Below, piece by piece: positions 58,421 through 64,000 of a DNA stretch of 64,000 bases. How positions within the stretch are numbered: position 1 is the stretch's first letter; every line of letters starts with the position of its first letter. Position numbers and translations under genes: made by a program. Source of the stretch: Clostridiales bacterium (GTDB lineage Bacteria > Bacillota > DSM-16504 > Desulfitibacterales > JAICDB01); NCBI GenBank assembly GCA_020063565.1, contig JAICDB010000007.1, positions 62,001-126,000 on the forward strand, given 5' to 3'. The notes under the pieces were generated by a model. That model was not told the DNA's origin and did no database searches. It worked only from the letters and a program-made list of their open reading frames with translations.

Positions 58421-59617
58421 TTATTTTTTGAGCATCATAGCCCTTACCTTCAAAGGTAAACCAAAGAGATTGATAAAACCTTCCGCATCCTTTTGGTTAT
58501 ATACCTCATCTTCACCAAAGGTTACAAATTCCTCGCTATAAAGTGAATATGGAGAAGTTGCACCGGCGGGACTTACACTACCCTTATATAGCTTAAGCTT
58601 AACTTTGCCTGTTACAGTTTCCTGGGTACTGTCAACAAAGGCAGATATGGCTTCCCTTAAGGGATGATACCACACACCATCGTAAACGAGTTCTGACATT
58701 TTTTGAGCAACAAGCTCCTTAAAATGCATGGTCTGCCTGTCTAAAGTCAGGTATTCCAGTTCCCTATGGGCTGCATAGAGGAGTGTTCCACCTGGTGTCT
58801 CATATACTCCCCTGGATTTCATACCAACAAGGCGATTTTCAACTATATCTACAATTCCAACCCCGTTTTCCGCCCCGATTTTGTTAAGCTCCGTAAGCAT
58901 TTCGACAGGTGAATATTCCTGACCGTTTACTTTAACAGGAATCCCCTTTTCAAACTCTATTTCCACATAGGCAGGGGTATCGGGCGCCTTTTCCGGAGGA
59001 GTAACAATTTGCAACAAGGAATCATACTGCGGTTCATTGGCCGGGTTTTCCAAGTCCCCGCCTTCATGACTCAAATGCCACAGGTTACGGTCCCTGCTGT
59101 AAATTTTTTTCTTTGTTACAGGCACAGGTACTCCTTTTTCCTTGGCATAGTCAATGGCATCTTCCCTGGAGCGAATGTTCCACTCTCTCCATGGCGCTAT
59201 AACTTTTAAATCTGGGTTTAAAGCTTTCACAGTGAGTTCAAAGCGTACCTGGTCATTTCCCTTTCCGGTAGCGCCGTGAGCAACTGCTTCAGCGCCTTCC
59301 TTTTCGGCTATTTCCACAAGTCTCTTGGCAATTAAAGGCCTGGCAAATGAGGTACCCAGAAGATATTTTCCTTCGTAAACGGCCCCTGCCTTTAAAACAG
59401 GATAGATAAAATCAGTCACAAATTCTTCTTTCAAGTCTTCAATATAAATTTTGGAAGCGCCGCTTTTAATAGCCTTTTCATTTAAAGGTTCCAGTTCTTC
59501 ACCCTGGCCCACATCTGCAGCCATGGCGATAACTTCATAGCCGTAATTTTCCTTAAGCCAGGGGATGATAATGGATGTATCCAGACCACCTGAATATGCA
59601 AGAACAACTTTCTTCAT
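58421..59617 (-). CDS. argG: Argininosuccinate synthase
   Basis: The 398-aa enzyme joins citrulline and aspartate using ATP. The PP-loop is [14 protein letters not shown]; other landmarks are [36 protein letters not shown], and [20 protein letters not shown]. Normal length. The ATG follows AAGGAGCTGG. It is the last gene of carA-carB-argF-argG, 46 bp after argF. Confidence 0.97.
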   Translation of the reverse strand: MKKVVLAYSGGLDTSIIIPWLKENYGYEVIAMAADVGQGEELEPLNEKAIKSGASKIYIEDLKEEFVTDFIYPVLKAGAVYEGKYLLGTSFARPLIAKRLVEIAEKEGAEAVAHGATGKGNDQVRFELTVKALNPDLKVIAPWREWNIRSREDAIDYAKEKGVPVPVTKKKIYSRDRNLWHLSHEGGDLENPANEPQYDSLLQIVTPPEKAPDTPAYVEIEFEKGIPVKVNGQEYSPVEMLTELNKIGAENGVGIVDIVENRLVGMKSRGVYETPGGTLLYAAHRELEYLTLDRQTMHFKELVAQKMSELVYDGVWYHPLREAISAFVDSTQETVTGKVKLKLYKGSVSPAGATSPYSLYSEEFVTFGEDEVYNQKDAEGFINLFGLPLKVRAMMLKK

Positions 59618-59663
59618 ACTTACCAGCTCCTTACCATTTGATTATTGATTCAGGTTTAATATT

Positions 59664-60599
59664 TTACAGCAAGCAAGCTAAGAGCGCCTTCTGTGCATGC
59701 AACCTGTTTTCAGCCTGGTCAAATATTATTGAATGAGGCCCATCCATTACTTCAGAAGTTATCTCCTCCTCACGGTAAGCCGGCAGGCAGTGTAAAACTG
59801 ACACATCAGGCTTGGCAATCTTTAATACTTCAGAGTTGACCTGATAGTCTTTAAATATTTTGATCCTTGCCTCCCTTTCAGCTTCCTGTCCCATACTTGC
59901 CCAAACATCGGTATAAATTACATCTGCACCCTCCACACCTTCTTTTATGTCAGTGGTAAGTGTTATTTTACTTCCCGTTTCGGAGGCTATTTTGAGGGCA
60001 GTTTCATAAATTTTGGCATTTGGTTCATAGCCGGGAGGGGTAACCACCGCAAGATCCATTCCTACCTTTGTACAGCCGTTTAAAAGTGAATTCGCAATAT
60101 TATTGCCGTCGCCTACATATGCCATCTTCAGACCCTTAAGCTCTCCCTTATGTTCTTTAACTGTCATTAGATCGGCAAGTATCTGGCAGGGGTGTAACAA
60201 GTCTGTCAAACCGTTGATTACAGGTATATCAGCATATTCAGCCAGCTCCTCCACACTGGCATGGGAGTAGGTACGGATCATGATGCCGTCTATGTAGCGG
60301 GACAGTACCATGGCAGTATCAGCAATGGTTTCTCCCCTTCCAAGCTGAAGTTCATTTGCATTTAAAACTAGCGGGTATCCACCTAATTGTACCATACCTA
60401 CCTCAAAAGAAACCCGGGTTCTGGTGGAACTTTTATGGAAAATCATCCCTAATGTTTTACCCTTAAGAATAGGTTCACAGCATCCGCTTTTCTGCTGCTT
60501 CTTAAGCTCTATCCCGTAATCCATTAAGAACTCAAATTCCTCATTGGTAACATCATTTACAGATAGAAAGTCCCTTCCCTTTAATGCTTCTTTGACCAT
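59664..60599 (-). CDS. argF: Ornithine carbamoyltransferase
   Basis: The 311-aa enzyme makes citrulline from ornithine and carbamoyl phosphate. The carbamoyl phosphate loop is [20 protein letters not shown], followed by [13 protein letters not shown] and near the end [16 protein letters not shown] (HCLP ornithine motif). It starts 15 bp after carB behind AAGGAG. Part of the contiguous arginine operon. Confidence 0.96.
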   Translation of the reverse strand: MVKEALKGRDFLSVNDVTNEEFEFLMDYGIELKKQQKSGCCEPILKGKTLGMIFHKSSTRTRVSFEVGMVQLGGYPLVLNANELQLGRGETIADTAMVLSRYIDGIMIRTYSHASVEELAEYADIPVINGLTDLLHPCQILADLMTVKEHKGELKGLKMAYVGDGNNIANSLLNGCTKVGMDLAVVTPPGYEPNAKIYETALKIASETGSKITLTTDIKEGVEGADVIYTDVWASMGQEAEREARIKIFKDYQVNSEVLKIAKPDVSVLHCLPAYREEEITSEVMDGPHSIIFDQAENRLHAQKALLACLL

Positions 60600-60614
60600 T
60601 TTTTCACAACTCCT

Positions 60615-63600
60615 TCACATACTAGTTTGTGTTTTGATAAAGCTTTTATAATATTCTTCCAGCGATGAGCACCCTGGCTCCACTCCATTTTTAAAGGATG
60701 TGAGGGCTCTAACCATTGCCCGGGCTGTATCTAAAGAAGTAAGCAAACTTATACCGCTTTCTATGGCTCCCCTTCTGATTTTAAAGCCTGTTGTCTCCTG
60801 CCGTCTACCCTTTGTCGGAGTATTAATTACAAGTTGTATTTTCTGTTTGAGGAGTTCCTTTTTAAATTTATCCGCCGGAACCCTGGTATTTACCATATTA
60901 GCTTTTACGCCATTATCGTTCATAAAAACAGCAGTTTCTTGCGTTGCCGCAATTTCATAACCCAACCTTTGGAATTCCTTTGCAATATCCAGGCCTTCTT
61001 TTTTATCTTTATCTGCCAGCGAAAAGAAAACACCGCCCTTTTTCAACTTAAAGCCACTCGCCAGTAATGCCTTGTAAACTGCAATTTCAGGTGTCCCGTC
61101 TATTGCAAGTACCTCTCCGGTGGATTTCATCTCCGGTCCCAGGGAAACTTCAACTCCCTTTAGCTTTTCAAATGAAAATACCGGCGCCTTGACTGCCACA
61201 AAGGGAGGATTCGGACCAATGCCGTTTTTATAGCCCTGTTTTAAAAGCGACTCTCCAAGCATAACTTTCGTTGCCAGTTTAACAAGCGGTACACCCGTCA
61301 CCTTGCTGATTATAGGCACAGTTCGCGATGCCCTGGGATTTACTTCCAGTACATACACTCCATCATCATTAACCACAAATTGAATATTTATTAGTCCCTT
61401 AATTTTAAGTGCCTTTGCTATACTACACGTATATGCAGCTATTTTTTCCTTTTCTTCCGGACTTAATGAAATTGCAGGATAAATAGCCATACTGTCCCCG
61501 GAATGGACCCCGGCCTTCTCTATATGCTCCATGATACCCGGAATAAATGTTGTTGTACCGTCACTAACCGCATCCACTTCTATTTCCCGACCCTGGAGGT
61601 ACTTATCAATCAATACTGCACGGTTAGTATCAAATTTCAGCGCCGAATCAATGTATTCAACGAGTTCTTCACTGCTGCGGACAACTTCCATGGCCCTTCC
61701 CCCTATCACATAAGAAGGACGTACCATAACCGGATAGCCAATTTTTTCTGCAATTTCGAGCGCTTCATCCTTAGACCGTGCTGAAGATGCCTTGGCCTGG
61801 GGAATACGGAGTTTTGTAAGTAACTTTTCAAACTTATCCCTATCTTCGGCACAGTCTATGGACTCAGGGGGTGTTCCAAGGATGTTCACCCCGTACTCTT
61901 TAAGATTTTCCACAAGGTTGATAGCTGTTTGTCCTCCAAATTGTACCATTACCCCCAGCGGTTTTTCCAGTTCAATAACATTCAACACATCTTCCGGGGT
62001 TAACGGTTCAAAATATAACTTTCCTGAAGTGTCAAAGTCGGTACTGACAGTTTCCGGGTTATTGTTTATGATAATCGATTCCACTCCCGCTTCTTCCAGA
62101 GCCCAGGCACAGTGAACAGAGCAATAGTCAAATTCTATTCCCTGACCGATCCTGATGGGACCTGAACCCAGTACCACTACTTTCTTCTTGTCATCGGGTA
62201 TTGATTCATTTTCCTCATCATAGGTTGAATAGTAGTAAGGAGTGGTTGCTTCAAATTCTGCTGCACAGGTATCAACCATTTTATAAACAGGAGTTATTCC
62301 TGACTTTCTTCTTTTCTTCCTAATCTCCCGTTCACTTGTTCTCATGGTGTTGGCAATTTGCTTATCGGATATCCCCAAATCCTTACACTCTTTTAATATT
62401 TCCGGAGTTAAGTTTCCTTCTGCAAGTTTTTCCTCAATCTCAACAATTTTCCTTATCTTAACAAGGAAAAAATAATCTATGGCTGTTAAATTATAAAGCT
62501 CCTTTAAGGTCCATTTCCTACGAAAGGCCTCTGCTATTACAAAGAGTCTTTCATCATCCGGATGCTGCAAACGGTGTTCAATCTGCATATCGCTCCAGCT
62601 ACCCGCTTCCGGATGTCGTAAACTCACAGTACCCATCTCCAGGGAACGAACGGCCTTCATCAAGGCGGCTTCAAAGGTCCTATCGATAGCCATTACCTCC
62701 CCTGTCGCCTTCATCTGGGTACCCAGGTTGCGGTCTGCGTACGAAAACTTATCGTAAGGCCAGCGGGGTATTTTAACAACAACATAATCCAACGCCGGTT
62801 CAAAACAGGCTGTGGTTTTGCCCGTTACAGGGTTTTTGATTTCATCCAGCCTTTTACCTATTGCTATTTTAGCCGCCACTTTGGCAATTGGATATCCTGT
62901 AGCTTTGGAGGCAAGCGCACTGGAACGACTTACGCGGGGATTCACTTCAATTACATAGTAGCGGTTGCTATACGGATTTAAAGCAAACTGGACGTTACAA
63001 CCTCCTTCAACCTGGAGCGCCCTGATAATTTTAATGGAAGCAGAACGCAAAAGCTGGTATTCCATATCGCTCAAAGTCTGGGAAGGGGCCACCACAATAC
63101 TGTCGCCGGTGTGGATTCCAACCGGGTCGATATTTTCCATGTTACAAATGGTAATACAGTTATCTGCTCCATCGCGAATCACTTCATATTCAATTTCTTT
63201 CCAACCGGCTACACTTTTTTCCAAGAGCACCTGGTTTACAAGACTGTTTCTCAGACCACTGTCCACAATTTCCTCAAGCTGCACCCGGTTATGAGCAATA
63301 CCTCCTCCGGTGCCTCCCAGGGTATAGGCAGGCCTTACAACCAGCGGGTAACCAACCTTCTCCACAAATTCCAATGCTTCTTGCAGGTCATTTACAATGG
63401 CGCTTTCGGGAACAGGCTCACCTATTTCCATCATTGTCCTTTTAAACATTTCCCTGTCTTCAGCCTTCATGATTGCTTCGACCGGAGTCCCCAAAAGCTC
63501 GACATCATACTTTTTGAGTATACCCCCTTTTTCGAGCTCCAACGCCAGATTCAACCCTGTCTGTCCCCCTAGGGTTGGGAGAAGACCCCAGGGTTTCTCT

Positions 63601-63836
63601 TTTTTTATTACCTCTTCTAAAAATTCTACCGTTAAAGGTTCCAGGTAAACTTTATCTGCAATATTGCTGTCAGTCATGATGGTGGCAGGATTGCTGTTAA
63701 CTAAAACTACTTCCATTCCTTCTTCCTTTAGTGCCTTACAGGCCTGAGTTCCCGCATAGTCAAATTCGGCAGCCTGGCCGATCACGATGGGACCCGAGCC
63801 AATGACAAGTACCTTTTGTGCTGTTTTAGGTGCCAT
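60615..63836 (-). CDS. carB: Carbamoyl phosphate synthase large subunit
   Basis: The 1073-aa enzyme has the two homologous ATP-grasp halves ([20 protein letters not shown] at the start; [20 protein letters not shown] in the second half), an oligomerisation part, and a C-terminal MGS-like allosteric domain (from about residue 930, [19 protein letters not shown]). It makes carbamoyl phosphate from bicarbonate, ATP and ammonia supplied by CarA. ATG at 63836 directly follows AAGGAGG, overlapping the gap after carA. With argF next, the product is likely dedicated to arginine. Confidence 0.97.
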   Translation of the reverse strand: MAPKTAQKVLVIGSGPIVIGQAAEFDYAGTQACKALKEEGMEVVLVNSNPATIMTDSNIADKVYLEPLTVEFLEEVIKKEKPWGLLPTLGGQTGLNLALELEKGGILKKYDVELLGTPVEAIMKAEDREMFKRTMMEIGEPVPESAIVNDLQEALEFVEKVGYPLVVRPAYTLGGTGGGIAHNRVQLEEIVDSGLRNSLVNQVLLEKSVAGWKEIEYEVIRDGADNCITICNMENIDPVGIHTGDSIVVAPSQTLSDMEYQLLRSASIKIIRALQVEGGCNVQFALNPYSNRYYVIEVNPRVSRSSALASKATGYPIAKVAAKIAIGKRLDEIKNPVTGKTTACFEPALDYVVVKIPRWPYDKFSYADRNLGTQMKATGEVMAIDRTFEAALMKAVRSLEMGTVSLRHPEAGSWSDMQIEHRLQHPDDERLFVIAEAFRRKWTLKELYNLTAIDYFFLVKIRKIVEIEEKLAEGNLTPEILKECKDLGISDKQIANTMRTSEREIRKKRRKSGITPVYKMVDTCAAEFEATTPYYYSTYDEENESIPDDKKKVVVLGSGPIRIGQGIEFDYCSVHCAWALEEAGVESIIINNNPETVSTDFDTSGKLYFEPLTPEDVLNVIELEKPLGVMVQFGGQTAINLVENLKEYGVNILGTPPESIDCAEDRDKFEKLLTKLRIPQAKASSARSKDEALEIAEKIGYPVMVRPSYVIGGRAMEVVRSSEELVEYIDSALKFDTNRAVLIDKYLQGREIEVDAVSDGTTTFIPGIMEHIEKAGVHSGDSMAIYPAISLSPEEKEKIAAYTCSIAKALKIKGLINIQFVVNDDGVYVLEVNPRASRTVPIISKVTGVPLVKLATKVMLGESLLKQGYKNGIGPNPPFVAVKAPVFSFEKLKGVEVSLGPEMKSTGEVLAIDGTPEIAVYKALLASGFKLKKGGVFFSLADKDKKEGLDIAKEFQRLGYEIAATQETAVFMNDNGVKANMVNTRVPADKFKKELLKQKIQLVINTPTKGRRQETTGFKIRRGAIESGISLLTSLDTARAMVRALTSFKNGVEPGCSSLEEYYKSFIKTQTSM

Positions 63837-63849
63837 TAGATTACCTCCT

Positions 63850-64000
63850 TTACGCCACCCCGGTCCTTTTGGACTCCATTAATTCAACAAATTTGGGAAA
63901 CAAGTAGCCCGAATCAAGTGGTCCCGGAGCAGCTTCGGGGTGATACTGAACTCCGAAAACCGGAAGCTCTTTGTGGGCAATGCCCTCTACAGTACCGTCG
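63850..64000 (-). CDS. carA: Carbamoyl phosphate synthase small subunit, C-terminal part
   Basis: The window ends inside this gene. The visible 49 codons include [20 protein letters not shown], the His-Pro-Glu end of the glutamine amidotransferase active site, and FPKFVELM near the stop at 63850-63852. It supplies ammonia from glutamine to CarB, 13 bp downstream. Confidence 0.93.
   Translation of the reverse strand, partial: DGTVEGIAHKELPVFGVQYHPEAAPGPLDSGYLFPKFVELMESKRTGVA

Overview
The window looks like a chromosomal segment from a low-to-mid G+C, anaerobic, endospore-forming Gram-positive bacterium (class Clostridia). Pointers are a complete gerA-type spore germination operon, many oxygen-sensitive Fe-S and radical enzymes (KamA, a double-cubane-cluster protein with its activase, NadA, an AprA/AprB-like pair with Hdr/Mvh-type electron carriers), clostridial regulatory RNAs (SAM-I riboswitch, c-di-GMP-I-like aptamer), strong Shine-Dalgarno sequences and many GTG/TTG starts. 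The species cannot be named from sequence alone.

Layout. 1-1.6 kb: a 21-repeat CRISPR array without cas genes in view, probably read leftward. 1.7-4.2 kb: decayed genes (HepT start, AEC transporter start, LysM fragment, internally deleted urocanase) around an MNT antitoxin and an intact cyclodeaminase gene. 4.3-5.6 kb: a PspA operon headed by an unannotated His/Cys-rich 56-aa membrane protein. 5.7-7.7 kb: a compact sulfur-transfer operon (moeB/thiF - siroheme reductase - tusA). 7.8-12.1 kb: an accessory, possibly metal-related island (Met-rich lipoprotein, CcdA, ICMT-like methyltransferase, DUF2933, DUF2680 secreted protein) with several broken genes. 13-13.7 kb: a Phd/PIN toxin-antitoxin pair with a clear operator. 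14.2-16.3 kb: homocysteine methyltransferase/MTHFR under a SAM-I riboswitch. 16.6-19.1 kb: a beta-CASP nuclease with a duplicated C-terminal module. 19.4-21.6 kb: ablAB (N-acetyl-beta-lysine osmolyte). 21.6-23.6 kb: biotin carboxylase plus a PurE-like protein lacking the usual catalytic motif, behind a candidate attenuator. 23.7-27.9 kb: ger operon. 27.9-34.4 kb: AprA/AprB-like enzyme, Hdr/Mvh-like carriers and an anion transporter, next to a Crp/Fnr regulator; one 16-bp motif lies before all three transcription units. 34.5-38.6 kb: niaR-nadABC with a NiaR-type operator. 38.6-43.7 kb: DUF421/DUF4363 pair, orphan c-di-GMP-type aptamer, double-cubane-cluster reductase pair, IMPase, nitroreductase, M20 scar. 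43.7-51.6 kb: signal peptidase, PLP decarboxylase, FBP aldolase/phosphatase, pyruvate-kinase C-domain protein, DUF134 regulator, two amidohydrolases. 51.8-54.8 kb: alanine dehydrogenase with a sigma-54 promoter facing a sigma-54 activator gene. 54.8-64 kb: arginine biosynthesis (carA-carB-argF-argG, then argH), interrupted by a YeiH-family exporter and a small membrane protein.

Functional picture. The right half is mostly core metabolism (arginine, NAD, gluconeogenesis). The left 16 kb is accessory and full of gene scars. The strongest candidates for new biology are the three-site Crp/Fnr-type regulon over the Apr-like cluster, the PurE-like/biotin carboxylase pair with its attenuator, the Met-rich island, the duplicated tail of the beta-CASP nuclease, and the orphan c-di-GMP-type aptamer. 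All functions are read from sequence; no database search or folding was run.
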